A stretch of DNA of 64,000 nt from NCBI GenBank assembly GCA_019636475.1, contig JAHBXN010000004.1, positions 186,001 through 250,000 on the forward strand, written 5' to 3'. The translations under genes were made by a program, and so were the position numbers. The DNA comes from Phycisphaerae bacterium (GTDB lineage Bacteria; Planctomycetota; Phycisphaerae; UBA1845; UTPLA1). The notes beneath the pieces were generated by a model. It was not told where the DNA came from. It saw only the letters and a list, made by a program, of their open reading frames with translations, and searched no databases. How positions within the stretch are numbered: position 1 is the first letter of the stretch; the number at the start of each line of letters is the position of its first letter. Of the stretch, positions 35,976 to 43,898 are shown one piece after another.

Positions 35976-37838
35976 TCAGCCTTCGTGGGCGGTTAATTGA
36001 ATCCAGTCCGGAATCGGCTCGACCTGCCGCGATTCCAGTGCGAGTTCCCATAACTCGACTTTGTCGTCTCGTTTGCCCGCAAGAGTCAGGCCGCAACTTC
36101 GAAAAAAAACGGCGAACGGTTTGTTCTTCGGTGTTGGCACAAACTCGGCGAGCAGTCTTTTAATGCCCGATTTCTTCGCACGGTCGGCAATCCACTGCAG
36201 CAGGGATTGTTCGACGGTACGGCCCAGCACACGGCAACTCATGAGAAACTGCCTGATGGTCCACTCCGCCGCGTCTCGCCGGACGAGCGCCATGCCGATG
36301 ATGCCATTGTCTCCGAATCGATCGGCGAGGGCAACGGTGACAATCTCGTGTGAACCGTCTGCCATGAACGCGCGGATGTCGTCCTCGGTGCATCGGGTGG
36401 TGTGCATGTTGAATTGATTGGTGCGGTTGGTCATCTGTGCTGCTCTCGCGACATGCGGCGGATGGTTAATATGCAGCGTCATCTTCATTTCGAGCTGCCG
36501 ATAGAACGTCGGCATGTCCATCGCAACCGATTGCAGTTGCTTTCGTTCGGATTCCGCGCGGTACAGTTCCCCGCGCTGTCGATCCTCGTCGGAGATCGTC
36601 CATTGTTCGAAGCAATCGAGCGCATCGATAACGGCCGGATAGCCTGCGGGATCTTTCGGTAGCTGGATTGTCAGGACCTCGTGGAGCGATTTTCGCATCA
36701 AGTCGCATTCGACGGGGCTGTCGTCAATAAAGACAAAGCTGTCGATGCCGAGATTCAACTCGTCGGCAATTTCGCGGAGATTCTGCGGCTTTGCGTTCCA
36801 GTTAACCCGAAGACTCGCAAAGTGCTTTCGGCGGAGCACCATGTCCGGATGCTGATCGAGAACCTGCTCGACCGCGCCCGGTTCATTCTTGCTCGCGATG
36901 ACCAGCACGACGCCGCGCTGGTGAAGATCGAGCACTTTCTTCTGAAACGCGACGTAAGCATTTCCGGGGAAGTCCTTACCCAGCGCAATGCCGTGCGTGC
37001 CCACATCGCCGACGACGCCTCCCCAGAGCGTGTGATCGGCATCCAGGGCGAGCACTTTTTTCGAGAGGCCATAAAGAGGACGCAAGTGCTGCACATAGAA
37101 GCCCGCTAATCGCCAGTAATGCTGGCTGGCGACCGGAATCCGTGCGAACAGACGGGTGCGCGCGTCACTCCACGACTCGCGCCCGATGCGTGCCACAAGG
37201 CCGTCATAATCAAGTACGTAGGCGTTTCCAATCTCCTTCGCCAGTGTTAGAAGCCGCTGGTTTGCTGCGCGAATGACCGCGGACTGCGAATGCGATGCGG
37301 CCATGTCGGCAATCCCAAGGGCGGGTGCGACGACCGATTCATAGTTCTGAATAAGAATTGGCGATTTGGAACGCTGGCGATACGAATCGAGAGCGGCTCG
37401 GAGTCGAGCAAACCATTCATTAACGAGTCGATCGCACTCTTCGGGCGGCAGGCTGTTGAATTCATCGTAGATCGCGGCGCAGGTGTCGGCGAGGCGCACC
37501 GCGAGCAGTATCGCCTGGGGGGCGAAGGCTGAAAGCTCCGATTGCGGATCGATCAATTCCTGCTCGAATCGGCCATAGGGGCTGACATAGGTCTCCAGCG
37601 CGAAGCCCGCGCGGACGCCTTGCAATTCCATCGCAGCCTTAAGCGGATCAAAAGTGAATGAAGCCAGACAGGCCAATCGGAGTGGCACGCGTCCGAGTAC
37701 CGCGCGCAGCGCATCGATCTGACGAGCGGCCTGATTCATTCTGACAATCCCCGGCTGTGCAGCCAGCGCGTCGAGAAGCTCGACTGCGTCGGAAGCCGTG
37801 AGCGGGGAGGGCCGGGATGTTTCAGTGTCTTGCATCAC
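35976..37838 (-). CDS. FkbH-like HAD-IIIC family protein
   Basis: The 620-residue protein contains a HAD-like domain with motif I ALDADHTLWGGVVGD (nucleophile Asp), motif II VIASKNEPGAV and motif III FVFIDDSPVECDLMR, and a C-terminal acyltransferase-like part (MTNRTNQFNMHTTRCTEDDI). FkbH proteins convert 1,3-bisphosphoglycerate to a glyceryl group and load it on an ACP. An N-terminal domain of about 230 residues precedes the HAD part, as in full-length FkbH proteins of surface-polysaccharide loci. The ACP gene follows 21 nt later. Chemistry in this organism is inferred from the family. Confidence 0.85.
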   Translation of the reverse strand: MMQDTETSRPSPLTASDAVELLDALAAQPGIVRMNQAARQIDALRAVLGRVPLRLACLASFTFDPLKAAMELQGVRAGFALETYVSPYGRFEQELIDPQSELSAFAPQAILLAVRLADTCAAIYDEFNSLPPEECDRLVNEWFARLRAALDSYRQRSKSPILIQNYESVVAPALGIADMAASHSQSAVIRAANQRLLTLAKEIGNAYVLDYDGLVARIGRESWSDARTRLFARIPVASQHYWRLAGFYVQHLRPLYGLSKKVLALDADHTLWGGVVGDVGTHGIALGKDFPGNAYVAFQKKVLDLHQRGVVLVIASKNEPGAVEQVLDQHPDMVLRRKHFASLRVNWNAKPQNLREIADELNLGIDSFVFIDDSPVECDLMRKSLHEVLTIQLPKDPAGYPAVIDALDCFEQWTISDEDRQRGELYRAESERKQLQSVAMDMPTFYRQLEMKMTLHINHPPHVARAAQMTNRTNQFNMHTTRCTEDDIRAFMADGSHEIVTVALADRFGDNGIIGMALVRRDAAEWTIRQFLMSCRVLGRTVEQSLLQWIADRAKKSGIKRLLAEFVPTPKNKPFAVFFRSCGLTLAGKRDDKVELWELALESRQVEPIPDWIQLTAHEG

Positions 37839-37909
37839 GGTGAATCAGCCTTCCACAGTCGCGTTCTTGCTGGAACTCCCAGGATTTCGGTTCATTCCGT
37901 GACTCTTAT

Positions 37910-38344
37910 TCATTCATATTCAGTGGCGGCAGCGGCTGACTCCAGAAGCTCAATCATCATGCCTTGATACATGGTGAACGCAACGCGCCGCCCGCCAAAG
38001 GCGATCGCGGGCTTTGGTGGAGACACAATCATGACACCACTGGATCGCAGATGGTCGAGCGCCGCTTCCATATCGGTCACTTCGTGGCATGTATGGTAAA
38101 GGGCGATTCCACGTCGAAGAAGTCCATTGAGGCTGGCTTCGGCGGTCAACGGCTGCAAGAGCTCGATTCTCAGGCCGCCGACAAGCATGAATCGAATTTT
38201 CACCTGTTGCAGTGGATCCTCGAATTCGTCGGGCTCAGCCTTCGCGCCGTATGCCGCCTCGTAGAACCGCGCAGCCTGTTCGATATCGGCAACCGCCACG
38301 CCAACGTGATGAAACGGTCCAAGATGTTCAACGATTGCGTTCAA
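37910..38344 (-). CDS. VOC-family metal-dependent enzyme (glyoxalase/epimerase type)
   Basis: The 144-residue protein has one vicinal-oxygen-chelate domain. Candidate metal ligands are His in HHVGVAV, Glu in LRIELLQP, His in LYHTCHEV and Glu near the end in MIELLE, the pattern of methylmalonyl-CoA epimerase-like proteins. Similar proteins often sit beside FkbH and ACP genes in polysaccharide loci, and this one lies 71 nt upstream of FkbH. It may act on an acyl-ACP or acyl-CoA thioester; the true substrate is unknown. Confidence 0.8.
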   Translation of the reverse strand: MNAIVEHLGPFHHVGVAVADIEQAARFYEAAYGAKAEPDEFEDPLQQVKIRFMLVGGLRIELLQPLTAEASLNGLLRRGIALYHTCHEVTDMEAALDHLRSSGVMIVSPPKPAIAFGGRRVAFTMYQGMMIELLESAAAATEYE

Positions 38345-38356
38345 TCAGGTGTTCCA

Positions 38357-39397
38357 TCAGGTCGCGGATTGCGCCTGCGATGATTGCATGTCTGATCGCG
38401 CTTGCAGTTTCGGGCTGGGGCGCAGGGGTTTACGCCAACCGATTTGTCTGCCGCGCGGGTTTCCGCCGAAGTTGGAAAAGGGAGGAACACTCCGCGTCAC
38501 TTCCGACGAAGCATGTACGATCGCTCCGCGTCCAATCGTTACGCCCGGCATCACCCGCGCCATGATACCCACGAAACTGTATTCCTCGATGATCACCGGC
38601 GCTTCATAGACATGCTGCTGGTCCTTCGGCGCCATATGCGACATGCTGACAAGCTGGCCGGGGTCGGAGGGAATCATGGCGACTCCGGTCGCACTGTAGA
38701 TATGTGCATTGGCCGAGATGCCGACGAGGTCGCCGATCCGGACGCCGCCGCGTCCGGCGATATGAACGCCCGGGCCGAGATGGACATGATTGGCGATCTC
38801 GATCGAGCCGCGCTGTCCTTGACGGCGATTGCCCGCTCCCAGCCGCACGAAGGTGTCGATATGACAGTGCGAGCCGATCGAGACGTTCTCCGGGCCCCAG
38901 ATTTCCACGTTTTGGTCGATCATCGTGTTCTGACCGAGGGACTTCAGTTTGGCCTTCCAGTACGCTCCGCGAAGGAAGAATCCAAATGAATTTCTTGTGA
39001 AGGTGCGGGCGACGGTTTCCAGCCCCCAGTTGAGCACCGGGATCGTCGCTATCAACATGACAACCGCCTGGACGACCGCCATCATACCCATCACCACGCG
39101 CGCGAGAATAATCCAACTCGGCGTGATTCGCACTTTGGTCAGATCAGCCATGCAACCTTGCAGTGCGGCAAGAACGAAACTCTCATTGTAAATGAGCCAG
39201 CCTTTGGGTGGCGGCGGGAGCGGCGCTGTGTACCACATGCGGCCGATCGCGGCGCCTTCGGCCTGACCGGGGTCGGTAATCATCGCAGTGCCTACACCGG
39301 GCATACGGGGCTTCTGCTCCTTCGAATTTGGCGGCGCCTGCCCGGGTGATCCGCTGCGTTCATCGACGTGCTCAGCTTGACGGTCGTCGTTCATCAA
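38357..39397 (-). CDS. Left-handed beta-helix (hexapeptide) acyltransferase
   Basis: The 346-residue protein starts with a Pro/Gly-rich, probably disordered head of about 70 residues, has a hydrophobic stretch around 95-125 (VVMGMMAVVQAVVMLIATIP) and then hexapeptide repeats (MIDQNVEIWGPENVSIGSHC, IEIANHVHLGPGVHI) of the LbH fold. Such enzymes transfer acetyl or other acyl groups to sugars. The likely catalytic His lies in VSMSHMAPKDQQ. It sits between the VOC gene (12 nt) and the deacetylase gene (30 nt) and probably modifies a cell-surface polysaccharide. Acyl donor and acceptor unknown. Confidence 0.8.
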   Translation of the reverse strand: MMNDDRQAEHVDERSGSPGQAPPNSKEQKPRMPGVGTAMITDPGQAEGAAIGRMWYTAPLPPPPKGWLIYNESFVLAALQGCMADLTKVRITPSWIILARVVMGMMAVVQAVVMLIATIPVLNWGLETVARTFTRNSFGFFLRGAYWKAKLKSLGQNTMIDQNVEIWGPENVSIGSHCHIDTFVRLGAGNRRQGQRGSIEIANHVHLGPGVHIAGRGGVRIGDLVGISANAHIYSATGVAMIPSDPGQLVSMSHMAPKDQQHVYEAPVIIEEYSFVGIMARVMPGVTIGRGAIVHASSEVTRSVPPFSNFGGNPRGRQIGWRKPLRPSPKLQARSDMQSSQAQSAT

Positions 39398-39427
39398 TCC
39401 GTGGTCCCTCGTCGCGGCGGTCGTGGG

Positions 39428-40291
39428 TCAGCCCGCCCGGCTATTGATTGTCTGATCGATCACATCCGCCAGCGGCGCGAATTGAAATCGGCTCAGCAGG
39501 GAGAGAATCTTCGGTTCCATGGTGGCGCGGTTTCGCAACTGAAGCGCGTGGAAACGCCGGATTCCTCGTGACTTCGATGGTTCGAGCGATGCGGTATCGA
39601 TTTCGGCTCCCTGCTCGATTTCATAAGGATGAAGATACACGATGGCCGGCCGCTCCTTTGCGACGCGGCGCATGGCCCAGTTTGTGACAAATCCGGGAAA
39701 GTGCCGAATATAGCCTCCGCCGCATGCCGGAAGTCTACGGCCCAGCACGGTCACGGTCGACATCGGCGCCTCGACGATTGAGAGCCCATTCGCGAGCGAG
39801 ACCCGGTGGATGTCCCGCGGAAAATCGGGCCAGCCGTATCGCCGGCCCTTGATCGGGAACACGCTGGAGTCGTAGTCAAAACCAGCTTCAGCAAGAACCT
39901 CAAGACCCCATCCCGTTTGCGGCATGATGGAGAACGCTGGCGCACGATGACCGCGAATCGCAACCCCCGTGATTTGCTCAATGACGCGTTTGGCGTCGAC
40001 AACCTCCTTGCGAAAGGAGTCGCGATCGAGTTTGAAGACCTGCCGATGATAGTAACCGTGGACGCCCAACTCATGTCCGCCCGCTGCGATTTCGCGAATC
40101 AGCTCAGGGTAGAATTCCGCGACCTCGCCGAGAACGAAAAACGTGGCGCGAACGGATCGATCCGCGAGCCAGCCAAGAAATCGATGGGTGTTGTCTACGA
40201 CGCATCGGGTCGGCGGACCATCCCTCTCCAGATGATCGCGCGCGATGATGTTATGATAGTCCTCGACATCGATCGTAAACGCATGGATCAT
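39428..40291 (-). CDS. Polysaccharide deacetylase, PEP-CTERM locus type (TIGR03006-like)
   Basis: The 287-residue protein is a carbohydrate esterase 4-type deacetylase. The metal-binding motif FTIDVEDYHN opens the protein, followed by HELGVHGYYHR (His pair) and GHRAPAFSI. The C-terminal half (CGGGYIRHFPGFVTNWAMRR, IVYLHPYEIE) matches the DUF3473 part of the deacetylases found in PEP-CTERM/exosortase loci. It probably removes acetyl groups from an exopolysaccharide. The finding links this cluster to the PEP-CTERM proteins at 8-10 kb, although exosortase itself is not in the window. Confidence 0.9.
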   Translation of the reverse strand: MIHAFTIDVEDYHNIIARDHLERDGPPTRCVVDNTHRFLGWLADRSVRATFFVLGEVAEFYPELIREIAAGGHELGVHGYYHRQVFKLDRDSFRKEVVDAKRVIEQITGVAIRGHRAPAFSIMPQTGWGLEVLAEAGFDYDSSVFPIKGRRYGWPDFPRDIHRVSLANGLSIVEAPMSTVTVLGRRLPACGGGYIRHFPGFVTNWAMRRVAKERPAIVYLHPYEIEQGAEIDTASLEPSKSRGIRRFHALQLRNRATMEPKILSLLSRFQFAPLADVIDQTINSRAG

Positions 40292-40603
40292 GCTGGTATA
40301 CTACGTCAGATTCCGACCCGTCGATCAAGTTGATTCAGCCCGCATCGGTCCGAAAACCGCACGTTCGGCCGGTTCACGGCGAGGTCAGGCTTCGACAACG
40401 GCGGAGTTTCCGCTGACACCCAGCCTATTTCGACCGACGGGTAATGGCAAGATCCCGGTCTGTCCTCCCGCGTTGCGGTGGTAACGCAGGTGGCGCCAGT
40501 TTCGCGACGGCTGGGTTAATGGCGGCTTCGTTTAGTCCCGACAGTCGTTGAAGTAAGGTCGTTGACTGCGCGTTGGGCAGTTCCGGCGGGAGTCCAGAGA
40601 GCA
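40292..40603. other. Divergent intergenic region between deacetylase and YdcF-like genes
   Basis: About 310 nt with no convincing coding sequence, terminator or strong promoter boxes. It should carry the promoters of both divergent genes. Confidence 0.5.
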
Positions 40604-41308
40604 ATGTCAAGTTCGGAGAATCGCACTGCATCAGACGGCTCCGGCGTCGAATCGATCGCCACGGCCGGTTCGCTGACCGAGGCAATGCTGGATCGGGACC
40701 GACCACGGACCGGTCCCTTGCGTCGCATCGTCCGCTGGATCGAGCGTGGATCGGCCATCGTGCTGCTGGCGTGCGCAGTGTTTATTCTCTCGCCAATCTC
40801 CGATGCCGTCTACCGATCGATGGATTGTGCGGACGAATTGAGACCGGCGAAGTTCATTATTTGTCTTGGGGGCAATGGTAATCGCATCATTGAATCGGTA
40901 CGGCTGCTCAAGGAGGGCTGGGCCGAAACGCTGGTTGTCACCAATGTCGGCAGATATGCGGAGGAAATGCGACAGGTTGCCGTCGATTGGGGCGCCGATC
41001 CGTCAAGAGTGGTGGTCGATCGTGAATCGCCGACGACCCGGCATCATCCTGAGGGATCGCGAAAGGCCGCACACATCGACATCGCAAACGATGTCTGCAT
41101 CATTGTGACGAGCTATACGCACCTCAAACGCTCGCGTGCCTGCTTCGAGCGGGCCGGATATCGGCATCTCATCATGCGTGAGCCACGATGGGAAAGAGGC
41201 TCGCGAGATCCGGAAGCAACAAGTTGGAAGGGGCGGTTTCTGATTTTCCCGCAGATGGTTTACGAAGGCGCGGCGTGGATTGAGTATCGGATCCGCGAGG
41301 CGATCTGA
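40604..41308 (+). CDS. YdcF/SanA-like (DUF218) membrane protein
   Basis: The 234-residue protein starts at the ATG at 40604 (GAGAG just upstream) and has one transmembrane helix (SAIVLLACAVFILSPI, about 40-60). The outer part matches DUF218: IICLGGNGNRI and a GRYAEEM... segment, then a Glu-Ser-x-x-Thr run (RESPTTRHHPEG) and CIIVTSYTHLKRSRACFERAG. DUF218 proteins are linked to envelope and exopolysaccharide functions in other bacteria. It is divergent from the deacetylase cluster, which suggests a related role in the cell envelope. Confidence 0.8.
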   Translation: MSSSENRTASDGSGVESIATAGSLTEAMLDRDRPRTGPLRRIVRWIERGSAIVLLACAVFILSPISDAVYRSMDCADELRPAKFIICLGGNGNRIIESVRLLKEGWAETLVVTNVGRYAEEMRQVAVDWGADPSRVVVDRESPTTRHHPEGSRKAAHIDIANDVCIIVTSYTHLKRSRACFERAGYRHLIMREPRWERGSRDPEATSWKGRFLIFPQMVYEGAAWIEYRIREAI

Positions 41309-41368
41309 TCGAGATCGAGTGAATCGCCAATGGTCCTTCCAAACCACAAACAACCGCCTCCGGCTAAC

Positions 41369-41899
41369 TCACGTTGCTTTGGGCGGTGGCGGAATTTCCA
41401 TCTTCGCGCCGCAGTGTTTGCAGGTTCTCAAGGCTTCGTTTTGTATGAATTCCTGAATGACCGGCTTGAGTTGTGTACCGAGATTCGTCAAATAGAAGTG
41501 CGGGTCGTGCAGAATCTCACCGCACTTTTCACAGTACCATCGCACATGGTCGTGCTCGCCTTCCGGGCGTCGCCGTTCGATGACGAGGCCCACTGTATTC
41601 GCCGGACGCTGTGGCGAATGCGGCACATGCGGAGGCAGCAGGAAGATGTCGCCCTCGTTGATGGGAATATCGCGAACTGTTCCATCTTCGCGAATTCGAA
41701 GTGTCATATTCCCTTCCAACTGGTAATAGAACTCCTCCGTCGGGTTGATATGGAAGTCTTTCCGAATGTTCGGGCCACCCACGACCATGACCATGATGTC
41801 CGTGTCCTCCCAGACGATCTTGTTGCCGACCGGAGGCTTCAGAAGGTGGCGATGTTCATCGATCCATTGGCGGAAATTGAATGCGTTGCCGATGGCCAT
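41369..41899 (-). CDS. nbaC: 3-Hydroxyanthranilate 3,4-dioxygenase
   Basis: The 176-residue cupin enzyme opens the ring of 3-hydroxyanthranilate with O2 on the route to quinolinate or in tryptophan degradation. Family marks are KIVWEDTDIMVMVVGGPN, the iron site DFHINPTEEFYYQLEGN (His, Glu) and LPPHVPHSPQRPANT (His), and two CxxC pairs (WYCEKCGE and RTCKHCGA) that form the rubredoxin-like site of bacterial enzymes. No other kynurenine-pathway gene lies in the window, so it stands alone. It converges with the YdcF-like gene. Confidence 0.93.
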   Translation of the reverse strand: MAIGNAFNFRQWIDEHRHLLKPPVGNKIVWEDTDIMVMVVGGPNIRKDFHINPTEEFYYQLEGNMTLRIREDGTVRDIPINEGDIFLLPPHVPHSPQRPANTVGLVIERRRPEGEHDHVRWYCEKCGEILHDPHFYLTNLGTQLKPVIQEFIQNEALRTCKHCGAKMEIPPPPKAT

Positions 41900-42115
41900 G
41901 GGGCACCTCTTGTCGGAAAGGACTGCGGCTTCTCAAGGGAACCGGGCGGGATTGTATCCCCGGCCGAATCGACGTGTCAAAGCCGCTGACGGTTGTCCGA
42001 TTCAACGGCCAGTGCATAGAGGCTCGTTCATGGGCAGCTCTGGTTGGGTCGTATGGGATTGCGACAAGTGTTGCGCCGGGGTCACCGGAGCGGAGCGCGC
42101 GCTGTCATGGGCGGA

Positions 42116-42646
42116 TCAGCGATCGGAGCAGGGGGCACAAGGGTAGTCGCCGCGTGCGTGGCGCAAACCCAGCTCCATGTAATTCCGGGTGACATAACGC
42201 ATGTACTCGCGTTCCTGCTCCGTCACGTCGCGGACGATTTTTGCGGGCACGCCCATCAAGACCTTGCCTTCCGGGACCACTGTATTGGGCGGAACGAGTG
42301 CGCCCGCCGCGACCAGGCAGTTTCGGCCGATGATGCTCCCGTCCAGCACAATTGACCCGATGCCGATCAGCGATCCGGACATGACTCGCGTGCAGTGTAT
42401 CACCGCGCGGTGCCCGATGCTCACGTCGTCTTCGATGTCGAGATCGACGCCGCCGTGGGTGTGAATGACCGTGCCGTCTTGCACATTGACGCGCGAACCG
42501 ATGCGAATGTGTGAGACATCGCCGCGGATGCAGACATGGTGCATGATCGTACAGTGGTCGCCAAGCGTGACTGCGCCGCCGACATACGCAGTCGGCGCGA
42601 TGTACACGTTGTTTCCGAGGATCACGCGGGCGTTTTCAACTATCAT
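42116..42646 (-). CDS. Gamma-carbonic anhydrase family protein
   Basis: The 176-residue protein has repeated hexapeptide turns of the left-handed beta-helix (NNVYIAPTAYVGG, LGDHCTIMHHVCIRGDV, RVNVQDGTVIHTHGG) and the two His-containing stretches that bind zinc in the CamH/YrdA subgroup (IHTHGG, IGHRAVIH). The C-terminus (VPEGKVLMGVPAKIVRDVTEQE) is typical. True carbonic anhydrase activity is not certain in YrdA-type proteins, which may also be acyltransferase-like. It is monocistronic, with 146 nt to the upstream globin gene on the same strand. Confidence 0.88.
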   Translation of the reverse strand: MIVENARVILGNNVYIAPTAYVGGAVTLGDHCTIMHHVCIRGDVSHIRIGSRVNVQDGTVIHTHGGVDLDIEDDVSIGHRAVIHCTRVMSGSLIGIGSIVLDGSIIGRNCLVAAGALVPPNTVVPEGKVLMGVPAKIVRDVTEQEREYMRYVTRNYMELGLRHARGDYPCAPCSDR

Positions 42647-42793
42647 CGCCCGAATCTTAGCGTCAGTTTGAAACCAGAGGAATGGGAGATGAGCCTATGC
42701 CTGACAAGCGAATGACCGGCTTGGGCCTGGCGCCCCGATCGGACCAAAGTACGCGCGAAGTAATCGCGCAAAAGCTGCCACCGATTGCATCCG

Positions 42794-43234
42794 TCAGCGG
42801 ATTCCGGTCGACGTGCGCGATTTGTTGGCCAGTTTGTGACCTTCGATCATCACGGTCGCGACGAGGTTGATCGCATCCGTCCAGTCCTGGGTCAGTTGGT
42901 CGTTCCATGCGTTGCCGGCCATATCCTTCATGACTCCGATGAGCGTGTCGCGGACGACGGGATAGTGTTCGGGCTCCGCCTGATAGGCGACATGTCGCCG
43001 TCCGAGATCGAGAAGTGGCTGTCGGAGGGCGTCTGGCTTTCGTAGATTCTGGACCACGAGAATCAAGGACGCGAGCAACTGTTGCTTCTGCGACTGCATG
43101 TCTTTGGGAAACAGCTTGCGCAGCGTCGGATTCTTTGAGAAAAGGTGGGCATAGAAGTGATCGACCAACTCCGGGCCCCTCGGCGCCAGCAGCTTAAAGC
43201 TCTTCTCCAGCCGCTGAATCATCGCTTCGTCCAT
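42794..43234 (-). CDS. Single-domain globin
   Basis: The 146-residue product, started at the ATG at 43234 with GGAGG upstream, is a haem globin of the flavohaemoglobin/SDgb type without a reductase domain. The B/C region FYAHLFSKNPTLRKLFPKD is typical, followed by the E helix and the proximal (F8) His in GRRHVAYQAEPEHY. It probably binds O2 or NO. It is divergent from the ArsC-like selenoprotein gene, sharing a 289-nt intergenic region. NO detoxification or redox sensing would be an inference. Confidence 0.9.
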   Translation of the reverse strand: MDEAMIQRLEKSFKLLAPRGPELVDHFYAHLFSKNPTLRKLFPKDMQSQKQQLLASLILVVQNLRKPDALRQPLLDLGRRHVAYQAEPEHYPVVRDTLIGVMKDMAGNAWNDQLTQDWTDAINLVATVMIEGHKLANKSRTSTGIR

Positions 43235-43523
43235 GGTTCCACCTCCTCGGGTTGAAAGTGTTGATGAGATCGACCTGATGCAGTGCCGTGTCAGATTCAA
43301 AACCGATCGCTGCGCGGATACCGTATCGGAAATGGCACGCCATCGAATAAGGAGGAAATGGTGGGAGGCGTTCAATCACAATTCGAGTGGTCGCCCAATA
43401 ACCGAGGGTTCACCGGGCGTACCGAAAATCATCACATTTGAAAATCGATTATCCCGTTGTCTCTAAATGCGAACGATCGTATCGTGGGGCAGATAATCGG
43501 ATGCAACGTATGAGGATTATTCA

Positions 43524-43898
43524 ATGCCTGTGCGAATCGATTGGTATTATCGCCGCAAGAGCTGAAACTCCTGCGAAAAGTCGCAAGGGTACCTTGCGAG
43601 GAAAAAAGCGGATTTCGTGGAAATCACCGACGCAGGCAAACGTCGATTCACGAAGGACGAAGTGCTCTCGCTTGCCCGGCGCGTCAAGCGCATTGTCGCC
43701 GCGCGCGGCCGCGGCACGATCATAATTGAGATTCAGAAAGACCATCCGTCGGATGCTGACCTGCTGAAGCTGCTGCTCGGTCCGACCGGAAATCTTCGTG
43801 CGCCGACGGTCTTGAAAGGTAGCACCCTTCTGGTCGGCTTCAATGAGGGCGCCTACGACTCGACTTTCAAGGGGCGTTCGTCCGGACGATCCCGCTGA
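43524..43898 (+). CDS. ArsC-like thioredoxin-fold selenoprotein (in-frame TGA = Sec14)
   Basis: The gene begins at ATG 43524 with GAGG 8 nt upstream. Codon 14 is TGA at 43563-43565; reading through it gives 124 residues in one frame with no other stop. Residue 14 lies in KS-U-NSC-EKS, a U-x-x-C redox motif placed where ArsC/Spx-like proteins have CxxC, just after the family start IDWYYRRK. The downstream sequence FTKDEVLSLARRVKRIV and LLLGPTGNLRAPTVLKGSTLLVGFNE is clearly ArsC-like. The product is likely a cytosolic oxidoreductase; the substrate is unknown. A hairpin after the TGA fits a SECIS. The 3' end overlaps the convergent MMPL gene by 46 nt. A conventional call would start near 43617 and lose the active site. 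Confidence 0.85.
43563..43599 (+). promoter_or_regulatory. Candidate bacterial SECIS element
   Basis: The UGA at 43563 is followed after 15 nt by an 8-bp perfect stem TCGCAAGG / CCTTGCGA (43581-43588 and 43592-43599) with a 3-nt loop GTA, or a 6-bp stem with a GGGTACC loop. A G at the loop's first position and a UGA-to-loop distance of about 21-23 nt fit the known bacterial SECIS rules for SelB binding. Confidence 0.7.

Noticed and set aside
43617-43898. Short ArsC-like frame starting at GTG 43617
   Set aside because: It has no suitable start context, and the same frame continues upstream through a TGA to a proper ATG with the active-site motif; it is a fragment of the selenoprotein.
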